DNA of 62,772 nt, from contig JAOAQX010000012.1 in the NCBI GenBank assembly GCA_025210805.1, positions 1 to 62,772 of the forward strand, read 5' to 3'. Below the pieces are notes generated by a model, which saw only the letters and a list, made by a program, of their open reading frames with translations, did no database searches and was not told the origin of the DNA. The stretch is from Flavobacteriales bacterium. GTDB taxonomy: Bacteria > Bacteroidota > Bacteroidia > Flavobacteriales > CAJXXR01. Shown here piece by piece: positions 40,465-50,726 of the stretch (the stretch's first letter is position 1; the number at the start of each line of letters is the position of its first letter). A program made the position numbers and the translations under genes.

Positions 40465-43400
40465 ATGAGTACCAGATTAAGTAAAGCTGCAAGAGAATTT
40501 AACGTAAGTATCGACAGACTTGCGGAAACACTGGCTTCAAACGGTCATGAGATTGTTGCACGTCCGACTACAAAAATATCGGATGAGCAATACAATATCC
40601 TCGTGGAAAAATTCCAGTCTGACCTCGCCCAGAAAAAGAAATCTGTGGCAGTTTCTAATAAAATAAAGGAAGAGAAAGAAGTTCTGAAGAATGCTAGAAA
40701 AGCATCGGAAAAAGCAAAGGAAGAACCCGTTGCGAAAGAACCCGCTCCTAAAACAGAAACTCCAGCAGCTGAAGAAACTCCAAAAAAGGAGGAAAAAACT
40801 CCCGAAACTCCTGCTCCTAAAGTAGAAGAAAAACCTGCACCAGTAGTAGAGAAGAAGGAAGAGCCAAAAGTGGAAGAAAAGAAAGAAGAGCCAACCAAGG
40901 AAACTCCAAAGGAGCAAGAAATGGTGAGTAATTCTAAAAAACTTCAAGGGCCTAAGCAAGTAGGAAAAGTAGATCTTGAGCCTAAAAAGCCTAAGAAAAC
41001 TGCCCCTAAAAAGGAGGAGCCTGTGGCTAAAAAAGAAGCCCCTAAAAAGGAAGAGGTAAAACCTGAGCAAAAAGAAGCTCCTAAGAAAACCACTAAGCCA
41101 GCTAAGGTGAAAAAGGATGTGGAGCTTATTAAAGCAAGAGGAAATAAACTTCAGGGTCTCAAAACTGTTGGAACAATTGATGAAATCAATGCAAGCAACA
41201 AAAAGAATGGAGTAAGCTCAAAGGATGAAGAGTTGATTAAAAAACAGCTCCAATCTAAGCTAAAAACTGCCAAAAAAGAAGCCCCTAAGACTGAGGAAAA
41301 GCCAGAAGCTAAAACCCCAGAAAAAGCCCCTGAGCCAGAATTAATCAAAGCCAAGGCGGCAACACTTTCTGGTCCTAAGATGACGGGACAAAAAATTGAC
41401 CTAAGTCAATTTAATAAACCCAAGAAAAAAGTTGCTTCATCAGCTGGTAAAACAGACGATAAAAACAAGAAGAAAAAGCGTAAACGTATTAGTAAACCTG
41501 GAGAAAACAACCAGAAGAATAATGCGAACCCGAACAATCGTAACCAGAGAAACAACAGAAATACCCAAGGTGGAGGTCGTAATAATAACCAAAACCGAAA
41601 CAATAACAATCGAAAAGGAAAAAAGCCTGCAGCAAAAGCTGAAGAGCCTACAGATGCAGAAATCCAAAAGAGAATTTCGGATACGTTAAGCCGATTGACC
41701 AATAAGAGCAAGAATAAAGGAGCTAAATATCGTCGTTCTAAGCGTGATGAAAGACGTGAGAAAGAAGAAATAGCACAACAAGAACTTGCTGCACAAAGTA
41801 AAGTTATCAAGGTTACAGAATTCGTTACAGTAAACGAATTAGCAACCATGATGGATGTAAGCATTACCGAAGTAATTTCTTCTTGTATGATGCTGGGTCT
41901 TATGGTAACTATGAACCAAAGACTTGATGGAGAAACACTCCAAATAGTTGCTGAAGAATTTGGATTTACCGTAGAATTTGTATCTGCAGATGTGCAAGAA
42001 GCCATCGAAGAAGAAGTAGATAACGAAGATGATTTACTAGAAAGAGCACCAATAGTAACCGTAATGGGGCACGTAGATCACGGTAAAACATCACTTCTGG
42101 ATCATATCCGTGAGGCAAATGTAATTGCGGGTGAAGCAGGAGGAATAACACAACATATTGGTTCTTATCACGTAGAGCTAGAGTCTGGTAAAATGATTAC
42201 CTTTATTGATACACCAGGTCACGAAGCCTTTACTGCCATGAGAGCACGTGGAGCCAAAGTAACCGATGTAGTAATAATTGTAATCTCTGCTACAGACAGA
42301 ATCATGCCTCAAACTAAGGAAGCCATTGCTCACGCACAGGCTGCCGAAGTACCAATGATTTTTGCAATCAACAAAGTGGATCTTCCAGACGCTAATCCTG
42401 ATAAAATTAAAGAAGAATTAGCAGGAATGAATCTCTTAGTTGAAGATTGGGGAGGAAAATTCCAGTCTCAAGAGGTATCAGCTAAAACAGGTCTTGGTGT
42501 ATCAGATTTATTAGAAAAAGTACTTCTAGAATCAGAACTCTTAGAACTAAAAGCAAATCCTAAGCGTAAAGCCAAAGGAGCTATTATAGAAGCTTCTCTT
42601 GATAAAGGAAAAGGTTATATTACGAATATATTAGTACAAAACGGAACACTTTCAATAGGAGACTTTATCCTTTCAGGACAGTATTATGGAAAAGTAAAAG
42701 CAATGCAAGACGAAAGAGGTCAGCTTGTGAAAACCGCTGGACCATCTGTACCTGTGAGTATCTTAGGATTAAACGGAGCACCACAAGCAGGTGATGATTT
42801 CCATGTAATGTCAGACGAAAAAGAAGCAAAATCTATTGCTACAAAACGTACACAATTACAACGTGAACAAGCCATCAGAACACAGAAGCACGTAACACTA
42901 GAAGTTCTTGCTCAGCGTATGGCAATTGGAGATTTCCAAGAGTTGAACTTAATTGTAAAAGGAGACGTGGATGGTTCTATCGAAGCATTGGCAGACTCTT
43001 TACAAAAACTTTCAACAGAATCTATCCAAGTGAATATTATTCATAAAGCAGTAGGACAAATCTCAGACTCTGACGTATTGTTAGCATCAGCATCTAATGC
43101 AATTATCGTAGGATTCCAAGTAAGACCTTCTGGATCGGCACGTAAGATCGCTGAAAACGAGGATGTAGAAATCCGTACTTACTCAATCATCTATGATGCA
43201 ATCAATGAGATTAAGGAAGCGATGGAAGGAATGCTTGCACCGAAATTTAAAGAGGAAATTATTGGTCAAATAGTTATCCGTGAAACGTTCAAGATTTCTA
43301 AAGTTGGAACGATCGCAGGTTGTTATGTAATGACAGGTAAAATCACACGTAATAGTAGCGTAAGACTCATCCGTGATGGAATCGTGAAATACGATGGAAA

Positions 43401-43551
43401 ACTTGGTTCTCTAAAGCGTTTTAAAGACGATGTAAAAGAAGTAACTAAAGGATTCGAATGTGGATTGAATATCGAAAACTATAACGATATCATCGTTGGA
43501 GATGAAATTGAAGTGTATGAGCAAGTAGAAGTAAAGCAAAAGCTTAAATAA
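40465..43551 (+). CDS. infB: Translation initiation factor IF-2
   Basis: This GTPase brings initiator tRNA to the ribosome. The N-terminal IF2_N domain ([20 protein letters not shown]) is followed by a ~380-residue low-complexity Lys/Glu/Pro/Ala-rich linker with repeated EEKKEEP-type motifs and an Asn/Arg-rich tract ([10 protein letters not shown]). A second IF2_N-like helix precedes the G domain, which shows [25 protein letters not shown] and NKVDLPDAN. Domains II-IV complete the protein ([27 protein letters not shown]). The total of 1028 aa is within the Bacteroidota range. It is last in the operon and ends at a terminator. Confidence 0.97.
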   Translation: MSTRLSKAAREFNVSIDRLAETLASNGHEIVARPTTKISDEQYNILVEKFQSDLAQKKKSVAVSNKIKEEKEVLKNARKASEKAKEEPVAKEPAPKTETPAAEETPKKEEKTPETPAPKVEEKPAPVVEKKEEPKVEEKKEEPTKETPKEQEMVSNSKKLQGPKQVGKVDLEPKKPKKTAPKKEEPVAKKEAPKKEEVKPEQKEAPKKTTKPAKVKKDVELIKARGNKLQGLKTVGTIDEINASNKKNGVSSKDEELIKKQLQSKLKTAKKEAPKTEEKPEAKTPEKAPEPELIKAKAATLSGPKMTGQKIDLSQFNKPKKKVASSAGKTDDKNKKKKRKRISKPGENNQKNNANPNNRNQRNNRNTQGGGRNNNQNRNNNNRKGKKPAAKAEEPTDAEIQKRISDTLSRLTNKSKNKGAKYRRSKRDERREKEEIAQQELAAQSKVIKVTEFVTVNELATMMDVSITEVISSCMMLGLMVTMNQRLDGETLQIVAEEFGFTVEFVSADVQEAIEEEVDNEDDLLERAPIVTVMGHVDHGKTSLLDHIREANVIAGEAGGITQHIGSYHVELESGKMITFIDTPGHEAFTAMRARGAKVTDVVIIVISATDRIMPQTKEAIAHAQAAEVPMIFAINKVDLPDANPDKIKEELAGMNLLVEDWGGKFQSQEVSAKTGLGVSDLLEKVLLESELLELKANPKRKAKGAIIEASLDKGKGYITNILVQNGTLSIGDFILSGQYYGKVKAMQDERGQLVKTAGPSVPVSILGLNGAPQAGDDFHVMSDEKEAKSIATKRTQLQREQAIRTQKHVTLEVLAQRMAIGDFQELNLIVKGDVDGSIEALADSLQKLSTESIQVNIIHKAVGQISDSDVLLASASNAIIVGFQVRPSGSARKIAENEDVEIRTYSIIYDAINEIKEAMEGMLAPKFKEEIIGQIVIRETFKISKVGTIAGCYVMTGKITRNSSVRLIRDGIVKYDGKLGSLKRFKDDVKEVTKGFECGLNIENYNDIIVGDEIEVYEQVEVKQKLK

Positions 43552-43581
43552 CATTTAAGATTTCGTAAACCGAAATATTGA

Positions 43582-43612
43582 AGCCCATTCTTTTTAAGGA
43601 TGGGCTTTTTTT
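43582..43612 (+). terminator. Terminator of the rimP-nusA-infB operon
   Basis: AGCCCATTC (43582-43590) pairs with GGATGGGCT (43598-43606) with one G-U pair, followed by a run of T. Confidence 0.8.
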
Positions 43613-43696
43613 ATGCAATTTTCACTTTTTTATAGCAATAAAACAGGATGTACATTAACAATTACAGTAGATGTTCTATTTAATAATGTTTATTGT

Positions 43697-43704
43697 TACA
43701 TTTG
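43697..43704 (+). promoter_or_regulatory. Possible -7 box of the second sensor kinase gene
   Basis: TACATTTG fits TAnnTTTG, 85 bases before the kinase start. No -33 box or 21-bp repeats are evident. Confidence 0.35.
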
Positions 43705-43789
43705 TAAGAGTAATCTTTAAGTTTCGAGAATGAAAATCGCACATTTTAAGATCTTACATTTCTTGTTTCCTATTCAATAATATGTAGTA

Positions 43790-45433
43790 TTGTTACATAA
43801 TGTCTATATAGTACTCTTTTTTTTAGCATCGAATATTCTCTGGGCGAATGAAAAAGATAAAGTAAACGTTTTTTATCAAGCAGGAAAATTTGATAAAGCC
43901 ATGGAGGTGGTTTTTAAAGAATTGGAAAGAACAGATATAGAGCCATCTGATGCATATTTTTTTTTAAATGTTTTGGGTGAAATCCATCGTACAAAAGAAG
44001 ACTTTCCTAAGGCTTTAAAATATCTTAAACAGTCGCAAAAATTTATTGATAATCGTAGAAATCAAGTTCATTTTCACAATAGAATAGGAGCTGTTTATTA
44101 CCAATGGGCATTTTGTGATGTAGAAAAAACAGAAAAAGCATTTCAATATTTGTATAAATCAATTGAGGAATCTGATGGAGCCTTTTTGGAAATGGAACTA
44201 AATTCTTGGAATCTGATCGCTACTTTAGAGTCGCAGGTGAATAATAATCACTCAAAATCTATTAACATTTTTGCAAAAGCTATTGAACAGGCTCTTTTAA
44301 ATAATTTTATTGATATCGAGACCCAATTGCTCATCAACAGTACAACACCATTAACGGCTATGGAAAAGTGGCAAAAGGCGGAGCATAATCTTTGTAAAGC
44401 ACTTTCTATATCCAATACTTTAAAAATTCCTATTTATCAACTCACTATCTATCAAAAATTATCCAATATTTATCAAGCTATTGGCAATGATATTTTGCAA
44501 GTGCAATCCTTGCGGAGAGAAATAGACTATACCTATCAAATATTTGATACTAAAAAGATTGCTTTAGAGAAAAAACTAGAAAAAGTTTTTCAAGTTCATA
44601 AAAAGGAAAAGGAAAATGCCAAATTATTGGTTGAAAATAAGTTTAAATCTTGGATCATAGCCGTTTCTGTTTTGGTATTATTTGTTTTTATGATACTGAT
44701 AGCTAGAGTGATAAAATTGAAAAATAAATTATCCATAAAAAACAAAGCATTAGAGGAATCTGATACACTCAACAAAAAAATATTCACCATTATTTCTCAT
44801 GACCTCAAAAGTCCAATGATGTCTTTAGAATCAATGATTTTTCTACTAGATGAAAACTGGATAGGTAAGCAGGAAATTGCACAGTATAAAAAGGAATTAT
44901 CAATAAAAATCTCTCAAGCTAAGAGTTTTATTGACGATTTATTGCTTTGGTCTTATAGCGAAATCAACCAAGAAGTTATTTTAGAACAGTTGGAAATTTC
45001 TAAAATAATCGAACAAATCGAGCAGCTTTATAAAGAATCATTAGTTGAGAATAGACAAAAAATTCTCTATACACAGAAAACAACAGAAATTCCAGTAGGA
45101 CATAGAATGTTGATTTTTTTAGTACTTAAGAATTTGATTCTAAACGCTATAAATTATGCGGAGAAAAATTCCACTATTAACGTTCTAACAGAAGAATCAA
45201 AAGAGGGGAGATCAATTATTTCGGTAAAGAGTACAGGAGAGAGTATTTCACCAGAAATTTCAAAGAAAATTTTTGATTTAAGCCGTGCCATTGATTTGGA
45301 TAAAGTTACTAGCAATGGAGGATATGGAATTGGTCTAAATATTTTATCGAGGTTGCTGGATAAACATGGTGCCAAAATATGGATTGATGATTCATTTAGT
45401 AAAGGTGTTTTAGTAAAATTTGAAGTATGTTAA
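43790..45433 (+). CDS. TPR sensor histidine kinase with degenerate ATP-binding box
   Basis: A short signal peptide (LHNVYIVLFFLASNILWAN) leads to TPR-like helices (~25-270, e.g. KVNVFYQAGKFDKAMEVVF), a transmembrane helix (~285-305, SWIIAVSVLVLFVFMILIA), a HisKA domain with phospho-acceptor His (TIISHDLKSPMMSLES) and an HATPase domain. The N-box (LVLKNLILNAINYA) and G2 box (GGYGIGLNIL) are present. The G1 box, usually DxGxG, reads KSTGESI and lacks the Asp. TTG 43790 is the only sensible start, since a stop lies just upstream and the next Met is inside the TPR region. It overlaps the LuxR-type regulator gene by 7 bases. Confidence 0.87.
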   Translation: MLHNVYIVLFFLASNILWANEKDKVNVFYQAGKFDKAMEVVFKELERTDIEPSDAYFFLNVLGEIHRTKEDFPKALKYLKQSQKFIDNRRNQVHFHNRIGAVYYQWAFCDVEKTEKAFQYLYKSIEESDGAFLEMELNSWNLIATLESQVNNNHSKSINIFAKAIEQALLNNFIDIETQLLINSTTPLTAMEKWQKAEHNLCKALSISNTLKIPIYQLTIYQKLSNIYQAIGNDILQVQSLRREIDYTYQIFDTKKIALEKKLEKVFQVHKKEKENAKLLVENKFKSWIIAVSVLVLFVFMILIARVIKLKNKLSIKNKALEESDTLNKKIFTIISHDLKSPMMSLESMIFLLDENWIGKQEIAQYKKELSIKISQAKSFIDDLLLWSYSEINQEVILEQLEISKIIEQIEQLYKESLVENRQKILYTQKTTEIPVGHRMLIFLVLKNLILNAINYAEKNSTINVLTEESKEGRSIISVKSTGESISPEISKKIFDLSRAIDLDKVTSNGGYGIGLNILSRLLDKHGAKIWIDDSFSKGVLVKFEVC

Positions 45434-46014
45434 AAGTTGGTTTTTTGGATGATCACCAGGTAGTGTTAAATGGGTTGAATCATTATTTTGAATCTCGTTT
45501 TGAGATTGTATTTACTTTATCAAATCCACAAAAGTTAGATGCATATATCCAAAAATACAAACCAGAGGTCTTAGTGATGGATATAGTGCTGCCAGAGGTC
45601 AATTTTTTGGACCTTTATAAAGATACCCTTGAAAAGTATCCAAAGTTGAGAATCATTGCCTATTCTAGTCTAACGGATACTATTGTTGAACAAACACTCA
45701 AAAAAATAGGAGTAGAAGCCATGATTTCTAAAAATGCTCCTATAGAAACGTTGTATTCGGCAATACTGAAAAAAGATTTAGCAGAAGCTAAGGAAGAGCA
45801 GGAGGTCATTCCAGAGCTGTTAAAACTTACCAAAACAGAAATTAAAATTATTGAATATCTAGCAGACGGGAAATCCTCTAAAATGATGGCGATAAAAATG
45901 ATGCGGAGCTACAAAACAATAGATAATCACAAGCAAAATATCTTTAAAAAAATGCAAGTTTCTAATATAGGAGATTTAATCTCTAAAGCTTATAAATGGG
46001 GTGTTTTGAAATAA
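45427..46014 (+). CDS. LuxR/NarL-family response regulator
   Basis: The receiver domain (~1-118) has the acidic pair in VGFLDDHQVVLNG, the phospho-acceptor Asp in VLVMDIVLPE, the Ser switch in IIAYSSLTD and Lys in MISKNAP. A GerE/LuxR helix-turn-helix (~130-195) follows: LTKTEIKIIEYLADGKSSK, MRSYKTIDNHKQNIFKKM. It overlaps the upstream kinase gene, so the two are a translationally coupled pair. A palindrome 10 bases after its stop codon may be its binding site, before the giant T9SS gene. Confidence 0.93.
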   Translation: MLKVGFLDDHQVVLNGLNHYFESRFEIVFTLSNPQKLDAYIQKYKPEVLVMDIVLPEVNFLDLYKDTLEKYPKLRIIAYSSLTDTIVEQTLKKIGVEAMISKNAPIETLYSAILKKDLAEAKEEQEVIPELLKLTKTEIKIIEYLADGKSSKMMAIKMMRSYKTIDNHKQNIFKKMQVSNIGDLISKAYKWGVLK

Positions 46015-46024
46015 ACTTTTGATA

Positions 46025-46040
46025 TAGGGAAAATTCCCTA
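46025..46040. promoter_or_regulatory. Palindrome between the LuxR-type regulator and the DUF285 gene
   Basis: TAGGGAAAATTCCCTA is a 7-bp inverted repeat around AA. There is no long T-run and the loop is too short for a terminator. LuxR/NarL proteins bind such inverted repeats, so it is a possible operator for the downstream 46120 gene. Confidence 0.35.
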
Positions 46041-46119
46041 TTTTTCACCCAAAATACCGTTTTATCTATATTTTTTCTTTCTTTTTGCATGATAAAAACT
46101 CATTGCAAAAAAAAATAAA

Positions 46120-49100
46120 ATGAAAAAACTATTTGTTTTTCTTGGTTTGCTCTTACTTGCAAGTCAAACAACAAGGGCTCAGCAACCTGTTTCAAATGTG
46201 TCAGATTATTTTATCACCAAGTGGGTGCCTACAAGCCAAAACCAAACGATAAATTTTCCTTTTTACCCAGAAACTAACAAATCCATTGAGATAGATTGGG
46301 ATAACGATGGGGTATTTGATCAAACAGTAAGTACTCATAGTGGTGTAAATCATAGTTTTATTTCAATGGATACCATAACTGTTGCAGTAAAAGGAAAAAT
46401 CCGTTATTTTGGATATCTCTTTTCTGGGAATCTGGTTGATCGTAATGAATTAGTGGAGATTGCTCAATGGGGAAATAATAAGTGGAAAAGTTTCAGATTT
46501 TCTTTTGCTAAGTGTCATAATTTGAAAATTACCGCTACCGATACACCAGATTTTTCTGAATTGACCAGTTTAGAAAGTGCTTTTTATGAAGCTTCGGGAT
46601 TTAATTCACCAGTAAACAATTGGGATGTTTCTAAGGTTGAGCGGTTTGATGGATGCTTTTACCGTACTAAGTTTGATCAATCTTTATCAAATTGGAACAC
46701 CGCCTCTGCTAAGAATATGTCATTAATGTTTTGTAATACCCCGTTTAATAAACCAATAAACCACTTTAAAACTTCAAAAGTGGAGAATATGGCATTTATG
46801 TTTAGTGATGCGAAAAAATTTAATCAGCCAATAAATAGTTGGAATGTTTCAGAGGTAACTGATTTTAGAGAGATGTTTAGAAGTGCTAGTAAATTTAACC
46901 AATCGCTATTGGGTTGGAATACGCAAAGTGCTACTAGTATGAAAAGAATGTTTCAGGGAGCATTAGATTTCAATCAACCAATCAGTCATTTTGATGTAAA
47001 GAACGTAACAAGTTTAGAGTATATGTTTTCTAGTGCCAAAAAATTCAATCAAGATTTGAATAATTGGAATGTTGGAAATGTAACGGATATGACAGGGGTT
47101 TTTTATCAAACAGATTCTTTTAATCAAGATATCAGTAGTTGGAATTTATCCAAAGTTGAAAATACTCAAAGTATGTTTGGACATGCCAAAAGGTTTAATC
47201 AACCTATTGGTGGTTGGGATGTCTCAAGAGTAAAGAACATGAATGGAATGTTCTATAATGCCACAGTTTTTAATCAACCTTTAAATAGTTGGAGAGTTGA
47301 TAGCGTTACCAATATGTCTACAATGTTTAGAGATGCCACATCCTTTAACCAGCCTTTGGACAAATGGAATGTATCCAAGGTCGAAAATATGTGGTTTATG
47401 TTTCTGTCAGCCAATGCTTTTAACCAGAACATTGGAACCTGGCGTTTTGATGCCATAAATGATAGTCATGATTTAGAACATTTTGTTACTTATACTTCAA
47501 TATCGAAGGATTATTATGACAAATTATTAATGGGTCTTTTTGAGCAAAGGGCTTCACTGCCTACTGGGGTAAAGATCAATGTACATGGAAAATATTGTTA
47601 CGGAGCAGGTGAAAAAGATAGCTTGATTTCTCAGCTCAATTGGAATATTAATGACTATGGACAAGAGTGTCCTGATACAACTGTTTATTTTGTAACCACT
47701 TGGGATTTAAGTAAGTCAGAGATGGATAATAATGACATTAAGCTTCCTCTTATTGCTCATACAGACTCCAGTGGCTATGATATTGACTGGGATGGAGATG
47801 GTCTTTTTGATGAATTTGGAATAAAGTCACCAGTTACCCACACATATCCTAATACAAACGGGGTTTATACGATTAAGGTAAGAGGGGCTTTCAGTTTGTT
47901 TGACAACGATTCACTACCCTGGCAGGATAAAGAAGCATTGGTAAGTGTAGATCAATGGGGAAGCAACCAATGGGAAACAATGAAAAGTGCTTTTAATGGA
48001 TGTAGTAATCTTCAAGTTCTTGCAACAGATGCTCCAGATCTTTCTAAGGTAAAGGACTTATCTGGGATGTTTGAAAGTGCACGTAAAATGAATTCAGATA
48101 TATCTTCTTGGGATGTATCCAATGTAGAGAATATGTCTAAGCTCTTTGCCTATACAGAAGCCTATAATCAGGACTTAAATTCTTGGGATGTCTCCAATGT
48201 AACCAATATGGAGAAAATGTTTGAAGGAGCCAAGAAATTTAATAAACCCTTAAACTCTTGGAATACTTCAAAGATAACCAGTATGACAGGTATTTTTAGA
48301 AGTGCTTCAGATTTTAATCAGCCCTTAGATTCTTGGGATGTATCGAGAGTGAAAAATATGGATTTCTTGTTTCAAGGAGCTACAAAATTTAATCAAGATA
48401 TTGGCAATTGGAAAGTAGATAGTGTTACAAGTATGTACGGTACTTTTGGAGGAGCAACTAATTTTAATAAAGATCTGAATAACTGGAACGTATCTAATGT
48501 GACCAAAATGAGTGGAATTTTTAGGTATGCCACATCTTTTAATCAACCATTAAATGATTGGGATGTGAGTAATGTAACTGACTTCTATGAAGCATTTGCT
48601 GGTGCAAATTCTTTTAATAAACCACTCAATAACTGGGATGTAAGTAATGCTAATGGTTTAGGTTTTATGTTTTCTGGAGCGAGCTCTTTTAATCAGCCAC
48701 TTGATTCTTGGGATGTAAGGAATGCTCAGTTTTTCATCTATATGTTCGAAAACTGTACAGATTTTAATCAATCACTGAACAGTTGGGATCTTTCAAATGC
48801 TAAATACATGGATGGAATGTTTTGGGGGGCAAGTTCTTTTAATGGGAATATTAATGATTGGGATTTAGCAGGAGTTATTGCGGTTGCAAATTTGCTAAAT
48901 AATGCCACATCTTTTAATCAGAGCTTGGAGAATTGGAACTTCAATTCATCTAACCAGATAATAAATTTAGATGGGTTTATAAACAATACTGCCATTACAG
49001 GAGATAATTATGATAAATTATTAAAAAACCTTTATTCTCAAAGGGATTCTCTTCCTAGTGCTGTGCCTTATAATATTCAAGGAACTTTTTGTCATGCCAG

Positions 49101-50556
49101 CGAAGAAAGAGATTCTTTAATTGCAAGAGGTTGGCAAATTGCAGATGGAGGGCAAAAATGTCTTGAAATGACATTGGTGGATAACAATCCTACATGTTTT
49201 GGGGCTTCTAACGGATCTATAGATACACTCAATGTGAGTGGGCAAGTAGGTGCGGTTACCCTAAAATATATCTCAGGAATAGACACATTGCTAAGTGGAG
49301 AGAATTTAAAAGCAGGACAATATACTGTTTTGGCCTCTGATGAAGGAAGCAAGACTTATAGAGATACAATTATACTGAATCAGCCAGCAAAAGAGAATGC
49401 TTCTTTTTCTTATACTAATGCTGAATATTGTCAAGGTGAGGAGATAGGAACACCAGTAGTTTCGGGTGTTGCTGGAGGAAGTTTTTCATCGCCTACGCTT
49501 TCAGGTATTAATGGGACTTCAGGATATTTAGGTAATAATCAAAGTCCAGGAACACATAAAGTGTATTATACCTCAGGAGGGAGTTGTCCAAATACAGATA
49601 GTACCGTAGTTACCATTTTACCTATTAAATACGATACCGAAACCTTGAATAAAGTTGCGGATGATTTCTTATGGAATGGAACGCTTTTTACAGAATCTGT
49701 TACAGGGTTTAAAGACACGCTTACTTCTTCAAATGGTTGTGACAGTATCGTAACTCTTAATTTGACATTAACACCTCCTTTCGTTTGTCCAGAAAATGTG
49801 AGTTATTGTAATGGAACCAGTATGTCCACTTATTACGAGTATTTATCAGAATTCAAATTAGGTACTATGACAAATGTTACCACTCAAGATATGCAAGGTT
49901 ATCATGATTATAAAGAAGATGAGCAAAAACAAATAGAAAGTACTCCTGGAGCAGTCCTTAATTTGTCTATAGACGAATCAGGTGTATTTGCAAATAATTT
50001 CCTTACTGCTTATCAAATTTATGTTGATTGGAACCAAGATGGAACTTTTGGAGACTCTGGAGAACTTATGTTTCAAGCCAAGAATAATACGGCAGTAAGC
50101 GGAAGTTTTCAAATACCAACAACGACTCAGCCAGGATGCTATGCGGTTAGAGTAATAGACTCGTGGGCAAACTATGTTTCGCCTTGTAGTATTTTCTATT
50201 TTGGAGAAGTAGAAGATTATAAATTGAATGTAAGAAGTAGCAATGGCGTTCTCCCTAAAATGAAGCCACAAGAACCACTTACAATCCAGTACACAAATTA
50301 CGATAATGAAATAGTAGCCAGAGGAAGCACTCTTTTGAAAGTAGGTGAATCATTTGAAGTATTCTTAAGAACGATGGAATCAGGAACGACAACATTCCAA
50401 ATCACCGATGCCTTAGGTCGTGTATACAAAACCCTAGATTTTGCCCACGAAAAAGGAATCAACGAAATAGAAATCACTACCGAAGGACTACCAAAAGGGG
50501 TGTTCTTTATAGGAAACAGCCTTTCGGTAAAAGCATTGAGATTTGTAGTTCAGTAG
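46120..50556 (+). CDS. Giant T9SS protein with 24 BspA-like (DUF285) repeats
   Basis: The signal peptide MKKLFVFLGLLLLASQTTRA is followed by two parallel halves. Each half begins with a DWDNDGVFD/DWDGDGLFD calcium-like loop and a PKD-like domain. Each then runs through 12 units of ~24 residues of the form FNQPLNSWDVSNVTNM (DUF285, leucine-rich-like surface repeats) and ends in a Cys-containing cap (KYCYGAGEKDSL; TFCHASEERDSL). Residues ~1050-1240 hold Cys-rich gliding-type segments. A GEVED domain follows (DWNQDGTFGDSGELMF, YFGEVEDYKLNV) and then a T9SS sorting domain (FQITDALGRVYKTLDFAHEK). At 1478 aa it should be a surface adhesin. It follows the LuxR-type two-component pair. Confidence 0.85.
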   Translation: MKKLFVFLGLLLLASQTTRAQQPVSNVSDYFITKWVPTSQNQTINFPFYPETNKSIEIDWDNDGVFDQTVSTHSGVNHSFISMDTITVAVKGKIRYFGYLFSGNLVDRNELVEIAQWGNNKWKSFRFSFAKCHNLKITATDTPDFSELTSLESAFYEASGFNSPVNNWDVSKVERFDGCFYRTKFDQSLSNWNTASAKNMSLMFCNTPFNKPINHFKTSKVENMAFMFSDAKKFNQPINSWNVSEVTDFREMFRSASKFNQSLLGWNTQSATSMKRMFQGALDFNQPISHFDVKNVTSLEYMFSSAKKFNQDLNNWNVGNVTDMTGVFYQTDSFNQDISSWNLSKVENTQSMFGHAKRFNQPIGGWDVSRVKNMNGMFYNATVFNQPLNSWRVDSVTNMSTMFRDATSFNQPLDKWNVSKVENMWFMFLSANAFNQNIGTWRFDAINDSHDLEHFVTYTSISKDYYDKLLMGLFEQRASLPTGVKINVHGKYCYGAGEKDSLISQLNWNINDYGQECPDTTVYFVTTWDLSKSEMDNNDIKLPLIAHTDSSGYDIDWDGDGLFDEFGIKSPVTHTYPNTNGVYTIKVRGAFSLFDNDSLPWQDKEALVSVDQWGSNQWETMKSAFNGCSNLQVLATDAPDLSKVKDLSGMFESARKMNSDISSWDVSNVENMSKLFAYTEAYNQDLNSWDVSNVTNMEKMFEGAKKFNKPLNSWNTSKITSMTGIFRSASDFNQPLDSWDVSRVKNMDFLFQGATKFNQDIGNWKVDSVTSMYGTFGGATNFNKDLNNWNVSNVTKMSGIFRYATSFNQPLNDWDVSNVTDFYEAFAGANSFNKPLNNWDVSNANGLGFMFSGASSFNQPLDSWDVRNAQFFIYMFENCTDFNQSLNSWDLSNAKYMDGMFWGASSFNGNINDWDLAGVIAVANLLNNATSFNQSLENWNFNSSNQIINLDGFINNTAITGDNYDKLLKNLYSQRDSLPSAVPYNIQGTFCHASEERDSLIARGWQIADGGQKCLEMTLVDNNPTCFGASNGSIDTLNVSGQVGAVTLKYISGIDTLLSGENLKAGQYTVLASDEGSKTYRDTIILNQPAKENASFSYTNAEYCQGEEIGTPVVSGVAGGSFSSPTLSGINGTSGYLGNNQSPGTHKVYYTSGGSCPNTDSTVVTILPIKYDTETLNKVADDFLWNGTLFTESVTGFKDTLTSSNGCDSIVTLNLTLTPPFVCPENVSYCNGTSMSTYYEYLSEFKLGTMTNVTTQDMQGYHDYKEDEQKQIESTPGAVLNLSIDESGVFANNFLTAYQIYVDWNQDGTFGDSGELMFQAKNNTAVSGSFQIPTTTQPGCYAVRVIDSWANYVSPCSIFYFGEVEDYKLNVRSSNGVLPKMKPQEPLTIQYTNYDNEIVARGSTLLKVGESFEVFLRTMESGTTTFQITDALGRVYKTLDFAHEKGINEIEITTEGLPKGVFFIGNSLSVKALRFVVQ

Positions 50557-50584
50557 TTTCATTACTGAGATATTTTTGTACGCT

Positions 50585-50617
50585 AAAAGAGCCTCAATTT
50601 TGAGGCTCTTTTTTTAT
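50585..50617 (+). terminator. Terminator after the DUF285 protein gene
   Basis: AAAAGAGCCTCAA (50585-50597) pairs with TTGAGGCTCTTTT (50600-50612) and is followed by T. The same terminator is repeated after the next gene. Confidence 0.85.
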
Positions 50618-50627
50618 GGTCGTACAT

Positions 50628-50657
50628 TTCGTAACATCATTTCGACCTTTCGTAACA
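50628..50657 (+). promoter_or_regulatory. 21-bp-spaced direct repeats upstream of the FG-GAP gene
   Basis: TTCGTAACA occurs at 50628-50636 and 50649-50657, identical copies whose starts are 21 bp apart; the T before and the T after each copy are shared too. A near-match -7 box TATTATTG (50688-50695) follows after 30 bp, not 49. The period matches LytTR-type operators, but the repeat sequence and -7 distance differ from the AQVGIGT promoters, so another regulator may act here. Confidence 0.45.
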
Positions 50658-50726
50658 TTTTTTTGTAATAAAACGAATGATTTGTAATATTATTGTCGAA
50701 GTACAAAAAAATAAACTCTAAACAAA

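Noticed and set aside
40537-42151. Several long open frames opposite infB
   Set aside because: They are antisense to the Lys/Glu-rich and G-domain coding sequence and read as Phe/Leu/Ser-rich strings. infB is certain, so these are shadows.
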